Under the pieces are notes generated by a model, which searched no databases, was not told the DNA's origin, and saw only the letters and a list, made by a program, of their open reading frames with translations. Below, in pieces: positions 47,042-55,262 of a DNA stretch of 64,000 bases (its first letter is position 1; each line of letters opens with the position of its first letter). Where the stretch lies: the NCBI RefSeq assembly GCF_003351225.1, contig NZ_QQSY01000001.1:1-64000 (forward strand). The letters are read 5' to 3'. The translations under genes and the position numbers were made by a program. Origin of the DNA: Dyella solisilvae (GTDB taxonomy: Bacteria; Pseudomonadota; Gammaproteobacteria; Xanthomonadales; Rhodanobacteraceae).

Positions 47042-47755
47042 TCAGAAGTCACCGATGGCGTCGTCACCCAAGAGGGCACGCAGGCGTCCCAGCGCCTGCT
47101 TGTGCAGTTGCGACACGCGCCCCTTGGTCAGCTTGAGGTCCTCCGCGATCTGCACGAAGGGCACATGGTGGAAGTAGTGCATCACGATGACGCTCTGTTC
47201 CCGCGCGGTCAAACGCTCCACGCATAGCGTGACGGCGTCGGTCAATTGAGCGCGCTCGGCAGAAGCGTATGCGTCCGCCGTGGGCGTGGCGCCGGGGAAT
47301 GAGCTGGCTTCGAGCAGAAAACCCAGGCCCAGCCCGACCGTCATGCTCGCGAAGGCGTCGAGCGGATCTTCCGGCTCGTCCTCGCCCAGCGATTGAACGC
47401 GTTCGCGCAGCGTGGCCGCGTGCTCGGACGGCCGACGACCGGCAACCAGGTCGTCCCGCATCACGCGCAGTCCGTTGAACACCGCACCCCGTACGCGATG
47501 ACGTGCGTAGGCTTCGAAACTCACGCCGCGCCCAGGCTGGTAACGGTCGATCGCTTCCATCAAGCCGATCAGGGCATTCTGCGTGCAGTCCTCCCACGCT
47601 TCCCGCAGGCGGTACACCCGCATGTACACGCCGCGCGCCACCTGACGGGCCCAGGGCGAATACCTTGCCACCAGGGCATCGCGGGTTGAGGCATCGCGGT
47701 CACTTTGCCAGCGCCCCCAGAGACTGTCTTCGGTCGCGTCCAATGCGGCAACCAC
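47042..47755 (-). CDS. fliA: Sigma factor FliA-like (sigma-28), divergent
   Basis: A 237-residue sigma-70-family factor with a GTG start at 47755. Region 2 is present (WEDCTQNALIGLMEAIDRYQ, then GVSFEAYARHRVRGAVFNGL) and region 4 ends it (LTAREQSVIVMHYFHHVPFV, QIAEDLKLTKGRVSQLHKQA). The order and length match FliA/WhiG flagellar sigma factors. It is the last flagellar gene of the operon, 4 bases after the fliP stop, and should direct late flagellar or linked promoters. An anti-sigma FlgM was not found in the window. Confidence 0.88.
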   Translation of the reverse strand: MVAALDATEDSLWGRWQSDRDASTRDALVARYSPWARQVARGVYMRVYRLREAWEDCTQNALIGLMEAIDRYQPGRGVSFEAYARHRVRGAVFNGLRVMRDDLVAGRRPSEHAATLRERVQSLGEDEPEDPLDAFASMTVGLGLGFLLEASSFPGATPTADAYASAERAQLTDAVTLCVERLTAREQSVIVMHYFHHVPFVQIAEDLKLTKGRVSQLHKQALGRLRALLGDDAIGDF

Positions 47756-47759
47756 GGGC

Positions 47760-48506
47760 TCAGCCGTGATAACTGCTAAGCAACGCCTGCGCCAACAGCG
47801 ACCATCCGTTGATCAACAGGAACAGGAGGATCTTCAGTGGAAGGCTGATGGTGGATGGCGGCAGCATGATCATGCCCAAGGCCATGAGTATCGCGGCCAC
47901 GACGAGGTCGATAAGCAGGAACGGCAGGAAAATGACAAAGCCGATCTGGAACGCCGTGCGCAATTCGCTCAACATGAAGGCCGGAATCAACTGAAGGGCG
48001 TTGATCTCGTCGATCGACCTGGGCGCAGGAAGCTTTGCCATGCGGGCCACGGCAACCAGGTCTTCTTCGCGGGTCTGCCTGACCATGAACAGTTTGAACG
48101 GCTCGAACGCTTTGCCCACGGCCACGTCCGCCGCGATTTCATGCTTGACGTACGGATCGAGCCCCGCCTGCTTGGCGGCCTGGAACACGGGGCTCATGGT
48201 AAACAGGGTCAGAAACATACCCAGCGTCAACAACACGCTGTTGGGAGGCGTCTGCTGGAGCCCCAGTGCACTGCGTAGCAGCGACAGCACCACCACGATC
48301 CGGGTGAACGAGGTGAGCGCAATCACCATGAACGGGATGAGCGACAGCGCAGTTAGCAGGAGGAAGGAGCGCAGGATCGGGGAAAGATCCTCGCCTGCCG
48401 CGTGACTGAGGGCGTCCTGCAGCGGATCGGCCCAGACCATAGCCGGCACCGCCACAGAGACAAGGCCAAACAGTGCGATCAGGTACCGGCGTGTCGTCGT
48501 CCTCAC
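47760..48506 (-). CDS. fliP: Flagellar export gate protein FliP
   Basis: A 248-residue membrane protein with a cleaved signal peptide (RRYLIALFGLVSVAVPAMVW) and the family signature LLTALSLIPFMVIALTSFTR, plus the C-terminal ISLPLKILLFLLINGWSLLA. FliP forms the FliPQR pore of the flagellar type III export gate. The start overlaps the fliO stop by 4 bases (ATGA). FliQ and FliR are not in the window and may lie upstream of flhB. Confidence 0.95.
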   Translation of the reverse strand: MRTTTRRYLIALFGLVSVAVPAMVWADPLQDALSHAAGEDLSPILRSFLLLTALSLIPFMVIALTSFTRIVVVLSLLRSALGLQQTPPNSVLLTLGMFLTLFTMSPVFQAAKQAGLDPYVKHEIAADVAVGKAFEPFKLFMVRQTREEDLVAVARMAKLPAPRSIDEINALQLIPAFMLSELRTAFQIGFVIFLPFLLIDLVVAAILMALGMIMLPPSTISLPLKILLFLLINGWSLLAQALLSSYHG

Positions 48507-48868
48507 GGCGCACCCTCCTGGTCCGGATCAGCATCACCGATTGGCGAAATGCTCGTAGCCGTATGGCGCACGCTTTCCACGATCAGGAACTCCCTGCCCT
48601 GATAGCTAAGCACGTGGGCCGTTGAATGGACGCTCAGGCGACGCGAGGCACGCAACTCCAACGGCGCCCTGCCCGCCTCGATACCGTTGACGCCGAGCTT
48701 GCCCAGCCAGCCGCGGCGGCGGGCGATCAGGACAAGAGCCACCAGCGCGACCATGACGAGCACCACGACCGACATCGACAAGGCAATGCTGCCCGCCGAC
48801 ACGACGGGAGCGGTCCGATAAGGAATGGCGGCGGACGAGGCGCCGGCCGGCAATGACAACAGCATCAT
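48503..48868 (-). CDS. fliO: Flagellar protein FliO
   Basis: A 121-residue single-pass membrane protein. It has one membrane helix near 28-50 (ALSMSVVVLVMVALVALVLI) and a cytoplasmic tail containing LELRASRRLSVHSTAHVLSY, typical of FliO. FliO assists FliP oligomer assembly. The fliN stop lies 16 bases upstream, and the end overlaps fliP by 4 bases. Confidence 0.85.
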   Translation of the reverse strand: MMLLSLPAGASSAAIPYRTAPVVSAGSIALSMSVVVLVMVALVALVLIARRRGWLGKLGVNGIEAGRAPLELRASRRLSVHSTAHVLSYQGREFLIVESVRHTATSISPIGDADPDQEGAP

Positions 48869-48884
48869 GCGTGGACCAATGACG

Positions 48885-49190
48885 TCAGAGGATCTCGGTG
48901 ATTTTCAGGCCGAAGTGCTCGCCCACGGCAAGCAGGTGGCCCCGGGCGACCGGCTTGCCGTCGAGCTGCACCGTCACTGGTGCGTCGAGCGGTGTATCAA
49001 GCGTGATCGACTCGCCCTTCTTCAGCGAAAACAGCCGCTCGACGCTCACCTGGGCATGGCCTAGATGGACGTCAAGCTGCACGTTCACATGGCCCAACAT
49101 GGAAAGCTCGCGGCGAATGAGCGGTTCGCCCACGCCAGCATCCGGGGCCGCTTCATCCAGTTCAATGGGGGCGACAGCAATGTCGTTCAT
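48885..49190 (-). CDS. fliN: Flagellar switch protein FliN
   Basis: A 101-residue SpoA-domain protein. The sequence NVQLDVHLGHAQVSVERLFS, then VQLDGKPVARGHLLAVGEHF and GLKITEIL, is the FliN core. It forms the lower C-ring and docks FliH during export. It starts 6 bases after the fliM stop. The short acidic N-terminus is normal for the family. Confidence 0.92.
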   Translation of the reverse strand: MNDIAVAPIELDEAAPDAGVGEPLIRRELSMLGHVNVQLDVHLGHAQVSVERLFSLKKGESITLDTPLDAPVTVQLDGKPVARGHLLAVGEHFGLKITEIL

Positions 49191-49195
49191 AAGGT

Positions 49196-49960
49196 TTACT
49201 CTTCCCTTGATGTGCCGTCGAAGGTGACGGCAAGTTGTTCTTCCCGCCGCTGCAGGAAGCCAGTAGCAACGGTGCCATGGGGGCCGACGCGAACTTGCAC
49301 GGACTCATCAAGTCCGCGATCGCCGACGAGCACTTCGCCCACGCGCAGCCCGGCCAGTCCGGCAATGCTGATGGAGCCGAAGGCCATCACCGCATCGACC
49401 GTGGCGTAGGCCGAGCCAATGGCCGCCTGCCTGGAGACGAGTTTTGCGGGTGCGATCGTTGCCGCTGGCGCCAGGCGGTCGGCCAAACCGCGGTCCATCA
49501 GCATGCCCCAGGTTTCGCCGCCGACCTCGATGGTCAGCGCATAAGCGCCAAAACGCTCACTGGTCAGCGTCGCGTCGGCTGCCAATTCTGCAAGCGCGAC
49601 CGGCTCGCGCGCACCGGCCCGCAGGAGCAGTCGATCCACCAGGTCCACGAACGATTCGTGCCCGATTCGCGCAGTCATTGCACTGTCGGCGCCCTCAGTG
49701 ATATCGGCCAGCTGCTTTCCCCAGCGCTGTTCGCTCTGCTCCTCCATCACCAGGGCGAGCTTCCCGACGAGTCCCTGGCATCCACGCAGAACGTGGTCCA
49801 CGCCGAAGATGGCATCCATGTCGGCAGGCTGAACGTCGATCTGCGCGGCCACATGGCGGATACACCAGTCCTGCGACCAATGCACAACCTCGCCAGCCAC
49901 CAGTGCGCGCAACGCCGCGCGGCGCGACTCGCTCAACCAGCCATATCGAAGCTCCGCCAT
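49196..49960 (-). CDS. fliM: FliM-like C-ring protein, divergent
   Basis: A 254-residue protein located where fliM belongs, just upstream of fliN. The C-terminal part (VMAFGSISIAGLAGLRVGEV, then GPHGTVATGFLQRREEQLAV) is a SpoA-like domain. The N-terminus (MAELRYGWLSESRRAALRAL) lacks the LSQxEIDAL motif that binds CheY-P, and the length is about 70 residues below classical FliM. The switch may therefore not respond to chemotaxis signals, or the protein may resemble the non-motile YscQ type. Assignment is by position plus the SpoA domain. Confidence 0.65.
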   Translation of the reverse strand: MAELRYGWLSESRRAALRALVAGEVVHWSQDWCIRHVAAQIDVQPADMDAIFGVDHVLRGCQGLVGKLALVMEEQSEQRWGKQLADITEGADSAMTARIGHESFVDLVDRLLLRAGAREPVALAELAADATLTSERFGAYALTIEVGGETWGMLMDRGLADRLAPAATIAPAKLVSRQAAIGSAYATVDAVMAFGSISIAGLAGLRVGEVLVGDRGLDESVQVRVGPHGTVATGFLQRREEQLAVTFDGTSREE

Positions 49961-49963
49961 GGA

Positions 49964-51133
49964 TCAGCCGCCCCGTGTCGAGTCGTACAGCTGCTGCAAC
50001 ATGTCGCCGGAAACCGTCATCACGCGTGAGCTGGCCTGGTAGCCACGCTGGATCACGATCATCTCTGCCAGCTCCTGTGTCAGGTCGACATTGGACATTT
50101 CCAGGCTACCCCCTTCGATGCCGCCCAGAATTCCGGTGGACGCGCGCCCGACCTGGGCGACCTGGTTCATCGGCGGTGTATACAGATTGCCCTGAATTTC
50201 CTGCAGCGAACTCTCGTCCGCGAACGAGGCAAGTGCCAGTTGCGGGCCGGCCTTTACTTCCGCATCGGCATAGGTCAGCTGAAGCACGCCGTTCTGGTCG
50301 AATGCGTAGGAACTGACGCCGATGACTCCATGACCATCCGTGACCTGAGCCGCGAGGCTGTCGGCGACGCCTGGCATCTGCGTCGCACCGCTCAGCCCGC
50401 CCGCCGTGCCGAAGTTGAAGGTCAGCTTCTGCTGCTGCCCACCCAAGGTCGGCGTGATGGTCACAGTGTTGTATCCGCTGACAGGCGTATATGCCGTGCT
50501 GCTGAAGCGGACTTCACCAGTCCCGATGGTGGCGCCCGTACTGTCCGTGACGGTCACGTTCCAACTACCGGCGGTGGCCGTCGAGTTGTTGGTGAGAGCT
50601 AGCGTCAACACGTGCGCGCTGCCCTGAGCATCGTAGACGGTGATGTTGCTCACGCTGCCGGTAGGATCGGTAGGGACGATATTTCCCGTAATGTTGATGG
50701 TCGAGCTGGCCTGGGCCGGCAAAGTCTTCAGGTCGGCGATGCTGATGTCACCAAAGCCGCCGCTGGTATCGTAGCCCTGCACGGCGTACTTATTGACCGA
50801 GTCGATCAGCGTGCCGCTACTGTCGAACTGGAACTGGCCCGAGCGCGTGTAATAGGTATGACCCTCGGAATCCTTTAGTATGAACAGGCCTTCGCCGTTG
50901 ATGGCGACATCGGTGCTCGTATTGGTCTGCTCGATCTGGCCTTCGCTGAGGTTCTGACCCGTTCCGGCGACCTTGGTGCCATCGCCGCCCATCACGTTTT
51001 CGAGGAACGACTCGCTGCCGCGAAAACCTGGCGTATTCATGTTGCTGATGTTGTTGCTGATCGTGTCCAGGGTCTGGGAGAAACTAAACATCCCCGACAC
51101 GCTGTTGTATAGCGATTGCATGATCGATGGCAT
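49964..51133 (-). CDS. flgE: Flagellar hook protein FlgE
   Basis: A 389-residue protein from ATG 51133 (AGGAG 8 bases before). The N-terminal FlgE/axial motif is QSLYNSVSGMFSFSQTLDTI, then NNISNMNTPGFRGSESFL, and the C-terminal helical end is ELAEMIVIQRGYQASSRVMT. The middle is Ser/Thr/Gly-rich (VSNITVYDAQGSAHVLTLAL). It forms the hook, the universal joint of the flagellum. It follows flgD on the same strand by 12 bases. Confidence 0.95.
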   Translation of the reverse strand: MPSIMQSLYNSVSGMFSFSQTLDTISNNISNMNTPGFRGSESFLENVMGGDGTKVAGTGQNLSEGQIEQTNTSTDVAINGEGLFILKDSEGHTYYTRSGQFQFDSSGTLIDSVNKYAVQGYDTSGGFGDISIADLKTLPAQASSTINITGNIVPTDPTGSVSNITVYDAQGSAHVLTLALTNNSTATAGSWNVTVTDSTGATIGTGEVRFSSTAYTPVSGYNTVTITPTLGGQQQKLTFNFGTAGGLSGATQMPGVADSLAAQVTDGHGVIGVSSYAFDQNGVLQLTYADAEVKAGPQLALASFADESSLQEIQGNLYTPPMNQVAQVGRASTGILGGIEGGSLEMSNVDLTQELAEMIVIQRGYQASSRVMTVSGDMLQQLYDSTRGG

Positions 51134-51145
51134 GACCAGGTCTCC

Positions 51146-51565
51146 TTATGGCGTGACAAGCTGGATCTGGGACAGGCTGATATTGGTGAGCACATTGCTG
51201 CTCGATGTCGTCACCGTAAGCGACGCTCCGCTGGAGCCGTACTGGATACCAGTCACCTTTCCGGTGGTGGTCGAGCCATCCTGATTGGTCACCTGCACGC
51301 TATGACTTAGCAGGCCCAGCGACTGGTAGGACGAATTCAGCGAAAGAAGGTTGTTGATGCCCGTCACCTCCTCGCTCTGCTGCTCGATTCCGACGAATTG
51401 CGCAAGCTGCGTGAGGAACTGACTGTTGTCCAGTGGCTGCATCGGGTCCTGGAACTGAAGCTCACTGACGAACAGCTTGATGAAGTCCTGTTCGTTGACG
51501 CCCGAGTTGGGCATCGTGGAGGGATCGGTGGTGTTGAGCTGACTACCGATGGCATCGACGCTCAT
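51146..51565 (-). CDS. flgD: Flagellar hook assembly protein FlgD
   Basis: A 139-residue FlgD, shorter than the usual 200-plus. The conserved N-terminal motif is DFIKLFVSELQFQDPMQPLD followed by NSQFLTQLAQFVGIEQQ. The C-terminal Ig/Fn3-like half is largely reduced (GKVTGIQYGSSGASLTV). FlgD caps the growing hook. Its start overlaps the stop of the upstream fliK candidate by 4 bases. Confidence 0.92.
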   Translation of the reverse strand: MSVDAIGSQLNTTDPSTMPNSGVNEQDFIKLFVSELQFQDPMQPLDNSQFLTQLAQFVGIEQQSEEVTGINNLLSLNSSYQSLGLLSHSVQVTNQDGSTTTGKVTGIQYGSSGASLTVTTSSSNVLTNISLSQIQLVTP

Positions 51566-52392
51566 GTGCTCTCCCCTGTTTGGTTTTGGCTGGACGACCA
51601 GGCCGTGCGGCCGTTCAACACGATTCGTTGCAAAGTCACGCCCTGCCGGGCTGCGTCACGCAGCACCGCGGCAACGACGGCACCTGACTGCGCGTCGGGG
51701 AGCCGGAAATCCCTAACCCAGGCAACCGTGCTTCCGTCGGGCTCGCGCCCATAGCGCAGCAGGCGCTTGAGCCATTCGGCGGCGGAGCCGATCAACGCGG
51801 CGGCGTGGGGGCTCGCCTGCTCGGACTCTGCGGTGGATGACGCCCACACAATCTCCATCGGCGCCACAAGGGCATCGGACAGTGACTCGGCGGGCGAGCT
51901 CTCCTCCGCAGACATCGGCATCACCATGCCCCGCCCGGCTCCGTCATGAGTAGAGGGGACTTCCCGCGCCATCCCGAGGGAATCGGATGCCTGGCTCGCC
52001 GCCCCCGCCGGATCCACCAGGGCCAGCTCGGAGAGATAACGCCCCGCCAGTAGGTGCACCCCAAAGATACGCGCGTCGCGCGTGGCTTCGATGTCACCGA
52101 CGGGCTGCACCACTGTCTCGCGCTGCAGGAGCTGCGCGGTCACCGATGCCTCGAGTGTCTGCGTCGATACCACGGGTGTCCGCGCCGAGACATCGGCCTG
52201 CATGTTTGGCCCCGTCGCCATCACGTCACCAGACGCTCCCTCGTGTCCTGAGGCCTGTCCAGACTTGACCTGCGGGGAGGCGTCCGAGTCACGAGAAACG
52301 ACGTCCGCAAAATCGCTGCGTTGCTGCTGTGGTCGCTGTTGCACAGACACCGATGCGGATCGCGCGCCATCCATCGGATAGAGATCGTTCAT
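51562..52392 (-). CDS. fliK: Hook-length control protein FliK candidate
   Basis: A 276-residue protein with a low-complexity, Ser/Gln/Ala-rich N-terminus (SVSVQQRPQQQRSDFADVVS) and a more ordered C-terminus (RQGVTLQRIVLNGRTAWSSS). Its position between fliJ and flgD, with 4-base overlaps on both sides, is the normal place of fliK. No definite sequence signature was recognised, so the name rests mainly on synteny. FliK measures hook length and switches export specificity. Confidence 0.55.
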   Translation of the reverse strand: MNDLYPMDGARSASVSVQQRPQQQRSDFADVVSRDSDASPQVKSGQASGHEGASGDVMATGPNMQADVSARTPVVSTQTLEASVTAQLLQRETVVQPVGDIEATRDARIFGVHLLAGRYLSELALVDPAGAASQASDSLGMAREVPSTHDGAGRGMVMPMSAEESSPAESLSDALVAPMEIVWASSTAESEQASPHAAALIGSAAEWLKRLLRYGREPDGSTVAWVRDFRLPDAQSGAVVAAVLRDAARQGVTLQRIVLNGRTAWSSSQNQTGEST

Positions 52393-52838
52393 GCGCGTTC
52401 CCTGCCTTGCAGCCAGAGTTCGATACCGTCTTCCATCCGCTTTTGATGGAGTTGCGCGGCAAGGTCCGATCGATACTGTGCCGCCTCTTCATTCGCGCGC
52501 TCCCAGCGATGCCTGGCGTGCAGGTGGGTCTCACCGCACGCCAGTCGCACGGCGTCGGCGGTCTCCCAAGCATCCGTGGCGAGGTCCACACGTTTCTCGC
52601 ATGCTTCGTGCATGGTTCCGAGCAAGGCATAGCGCGCCATGTCCAAGCCGGCATCCGCATCGAGGCAGCGGCCGCGCTCACGCTCCACCGCGTTGCGCAC
52701 GTCCATCGCCTGCCCCCGCGCCTCCTCACACTGCTTCACCACGGCCGCGGCGTGCGCCAGCGAGGCAGCGGCCTGCTGCTCCCTGACCCGGGTAATGCGC
52801 GCCAGTGCTTGGCGAAACCGAAGCTTGCGATCGGTCAT
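52389..52838 (-). CDS. fliJ: Flagellar export chaperone FliJ
   Basis: A 149-residue helical protein with extended coiled coil (RFRQALARITRVREQQAAAS, then YRSDLAAQLHQKRMEDGIEL), as in FliJ. It lies directly after fliI with a 4-base overlap. FliJ stirs the ATPase and recycles chaperones. Assignment is by coiled coil and position, which together are fairly strong. Confidence 0.8.
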   Translation of the reverse strand: MTDRKLRFRQALARITRVREQQAAASLAHAAAVVKQCEEARGQAMDVRNAVERERGRCLDADAGLDMARYALLGTMHEACEKRVDLATDAWETADAVRLACGETHLHARHRWERANEEAAQYRSDLAAQLHQKRMEDGIELWLQGRERA

Positions 52839-54169
52839 GGGCTGTCTCCTGCCGCCAGCAGGCGACGCAGCAGCTCAATGCTCTCGCGTCGGCTGGAGCG
52901 CTGACCGGGTGACTGCCCGAGGACGCCAGCAATCCGGGGATGCATGCGCAAGGCCTCATCCAGCGCCGCGTTTGCGCCCGCCTGATATGCGCCCATATCC
53001 ACCAGGTCGCGGGACGATTCATACGTCGACACGATGGACCGGATGCGTTGGATCAATTCGAACTCGTCGCGGGTGGTGACTTTCGAGACGAGGCGACTCA
53101 CGCTGGACATCAGGTCAATGGCCGGCAATTGACCGCGTGCGGCGAGCTCGCGTGACAGGACGATGTGGCCATCCAGGATGGCACGCATGTGGTCGGCCAC
53201 CGGCTCGTTCATGTCGTCGCCCTCGACCAGGACGCTGTAGATCGCGGAGATGGATCCGCCCGCGCGCACTCGTCCGCCACGTTCCAGGATCTGGGGAAGC
53301 AGATTGAACACGGACGGCGGGTAACCGCGCGATGTCGGCGGCTCGCCCGCAGCCAGGCCAACCTCGCGCTGTGCCATGGCGAAGCGCGTGATCGAATCGA
53401 CAATCAGAAGGACGTTCAGGCCGAGGTCGCGGAAATACTCCGCGATGGCATGCGACGCATGCACGGCGTGCGTCCGGACCAGCGCCGGCTCGTCTGCCGT
53501 GGCCACCACCATCACGGCGCGCGCCCGACCTTCATCACCAAGCGACTCGTGCAGAAAATCACCCACTTCGCGTCCGCGTTCTCCGATCAGGGCCACCACG
53601 ACCACGTCGGCGTCCACGTGGCGCGTCATCATGCCGAGCAAGGTACTCTTGCCCACACCGCTGCCGGCGAACACCCCGACTCGCTGCCCGCGGGCCAGCG
53701 GAAGCACCGCGTCAATAGCCCTCACGCCGGTCTCCATCGCCTGGTCCAGTGGCGCGCGGAGCAACGGGTTGATGGGTGCGCGGACCACATCGCGCGTTTC
53801 TTCGCTGACAATGGGTGCGCCACCGTCAATCGGACGTCCGAAGGCATCGATGACTCGTCCCACCAACCCACGTCCCACCGGAACTTCCAGCGAGCGGCTC
53901 AGTGCCGTGATGCGCGCGCCCGCCGCTATACCGCGGAGGTGCCCGAATGGCATCAACAGAGCGTGGCCATCCCGGAAGCCCACCACTTCGGCGCGCACGG
54001 CTTGACCCTCGCTATCGCACTGAATGTCGCAGAGTTCGCCGATCTTCGCGTCCGGCCCATCGGCCTCCACCACCAGCCCGTTGAAGCCGAGCAGGCGGCC
54101 AAGATTGACCGACATGGGCTGGCGCGACAGCTCCTGTGCAAGGCGGTCCATGGCCATTGCAGCGCTCAT
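52835..54169 (-). CDS. fliI: Flagellar export ATPase FliI
   Basis: A 444-residue ATPase started at ATG 54169, which overlaps the fliH stop as ATGA; the longer frame to 54271 reads into fliH and is wrong. The Walker A motif GVFAGSGVGKSTLLG and later NVLLIVDSITRFAMAQREVG (Walker B and the following DSITR motif) are typical of FliI/beta-type ATPases. The N-terminal part (LGRLLGFNGLVVEADGPDAK) is the beta-barrel domain. It powers export of hook and filament subunits together with FliH and FliJ. Confidence 0.95.
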   Translation of the reverse strand: MSAAMAMDRLAQELSRQPMSVNLGRLLGFNGLVVEADGPDAKIGELCDIQCDSEGQAVRAEVVGFRDGHALLMPFGHLRGIAAGARITALSRSLEVPVGRGLVGRVIDAFGRPIDGGAPIVSEETRDVVRAPINPLLRAPLDQAMETGVRAIDAVLPLARGQRVGVFAGSGVGKSTLLGMMTRHVDADVVVVALIGERGREVGDFLHESLGDEGRARAVMVVATADEPALVRTHAVHASHAIAEYFRDLGLNVLLIVDSITRFAMAQREVGLAAGEPPTSRGYPPSVFNLLPQILERGGRVRAGGSISAIYSVLVEGDDMNEPVADHMRAILDGHIVLSRELAARGQLPAIDLMSSVSRLVSKVTTRDEFELIQRIRSIVSTYESSRDLVDMGAYQAGANAALDEALRMHPRIAGVLGQSPGQRSSRRESIELLRRLLAAGDSP

Positions 54170-54816
54170 GCGGTGGAACCTTCCATGGCGGCGCGCATGG
54201 CCCGGTAGATGCCATCCATGCGCATCGCAACCGAACTTTCCACCTCTCCGCGCGCAGTGCGCACGCGACATTCGCCGGCGCCAAGCGCAGAAGCCACAAT
54301 TACTTCCACGCCATCGAGATGATCCGGCAGGCTTTCGCGATCAGCTGATGATACTTCGATGACCAATGCCTTGCCGCGATATTCCGCTACGAGTCCGCTG
54401 ATGATCCGCGCGAGCAGCTCCCGGTCGCCGCCCAACTCGCCGAATGCGCATTGCCAGCCCGCCCATGCCAGCTCAAAGGACAGCGGCTCAATCATTTCCA
54501 GGTGGTGCTTGAGGCCCAGTTCCAACGCGTCGGCCATGGACGCGAGGCGGGCGCGCTCCCGTTGCAGCTGCTCTTCGGCTTCGGAGAGACGGGACTGCGC
54601 GGCATCCTCCCATTCGCGCATGCGCTGCGCAGCCATCCGAGCGGAGTCAGACTCGCCCGCCTTGAAGCCTTCCTCGTACCCGCTGGGATAGGCATCGGCC
54701 ACGTCCGACTGAGCGGATTCGTTCTCACCCTTGGCGGCTTGTGTGGCGACAACGGCAGGCCCCACGCGGCGCGGCGCCGGATGGGTGGGATGGTCTTTGG
54801 CGAGGCGGCGTATCAC
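54166..54816 (-). CDS. fliH: Flagellar export stator protein FliH
   Basis: A 216-residue protein with a glycine-zipper-like region near residues 46-54 (SGYEEGFKAGESDSARMAAQ), a long charged coiled coil (LSEAEEQLQRERARLASMAD) and a C-terminal globular part. FliH forms the peripheral stalk that ties FliI to FliN. Its ATG overlaps the stop of the upstream fliG-position gene by 4 bases. Confidence 0.88.
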   Translation of the reverse strand: MIRRLAKDHPTHPAPRRVGPAVVATQAAKGENESAQSDVADAYPSGYEEGFKAGESDSARMAAQRMREWEDAAQSRLSEAEEQLQRERARLASMADALELGLKHHLEMIEPLSFELAWAGWQCAFGELGGDRELLARIISGLVAEYRGKALVIEVSSADRESLPDHLDGVEVIVASALGAGECRVRTARGEVESSVAMRMDGIYRAMRAAMEGSTA

Positions 54817-55262
54817 GGCACTTCACCTGGTTCACCGCCCGTCTCTGCGAGTCGCCGCGACAACGCACGCGCCAGCGCCACCGGCATCAGCGACGGTAGT
54901 CGTTCCAGTTCGCGCTTCACGTGCATGGCGCGCAACGGATCGCAGGACGCAAGATAGACGTCGACATGATCTATGGCCGCGGCGGCAAGGGTGCGCGCCG
55001 CCCAGGCGGCCGGAACCTCGTTCAGCGCCCGCACCAGTTGATCTGGTGGCGGCACTTCGACCAGAGGCGTATCGGCACGCACACTGGACAGTGCCGTTTG
55101 CAATACGTTCGGATCCAGCGCTGAAAGTCGGCGAACCTCGCGGACCAGCATCGCCAGTACCCGGCGCTGACGATGCGGCAGGTGCGACAGCATCCAGCGG
55201 CGATCGCGCGAATGCATGGCCGCCAGGCTCAGCGCAGCCTTGCGTGCACCGGCCGGATTCAT
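54813..55262 (-). CDS. Reduced FliG-position protein
   Basis: A 149-residue protein from ATG 55262, which overlaps the fliF stop as ATGA. It occupies the slot between fliF and fliH, where fliG (about 330 residues) always sits. It is helical and Arg/Ala/Leu-rich (RWMLSHLPHRQRRVLAMLVR and IDHVDVYLASCDPLRAMHVK), with a faint resemblance to the FliG N-terminal/middle armadillo-like helices. The C-terminal torque-generating domain with its conserved charged helix is not visible. This may be a minimal rotor adaptor or a non-motile substitute. Function is inferred from position only. Confidence 0.6.
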   Translation of the reverse strand: MNPAGARKAALSLAAMHSRDRRWMLSHLPHRQRRVLAMLVREVRRLSALDPNVLQTALSSVRADTPLVEVPPPDQLVRALNEVPAAWAARTLAAAAIDHVDVYLASCDPLRAMHVKRELERLPSLMPVALARALSRRLAETGGEPGEVP

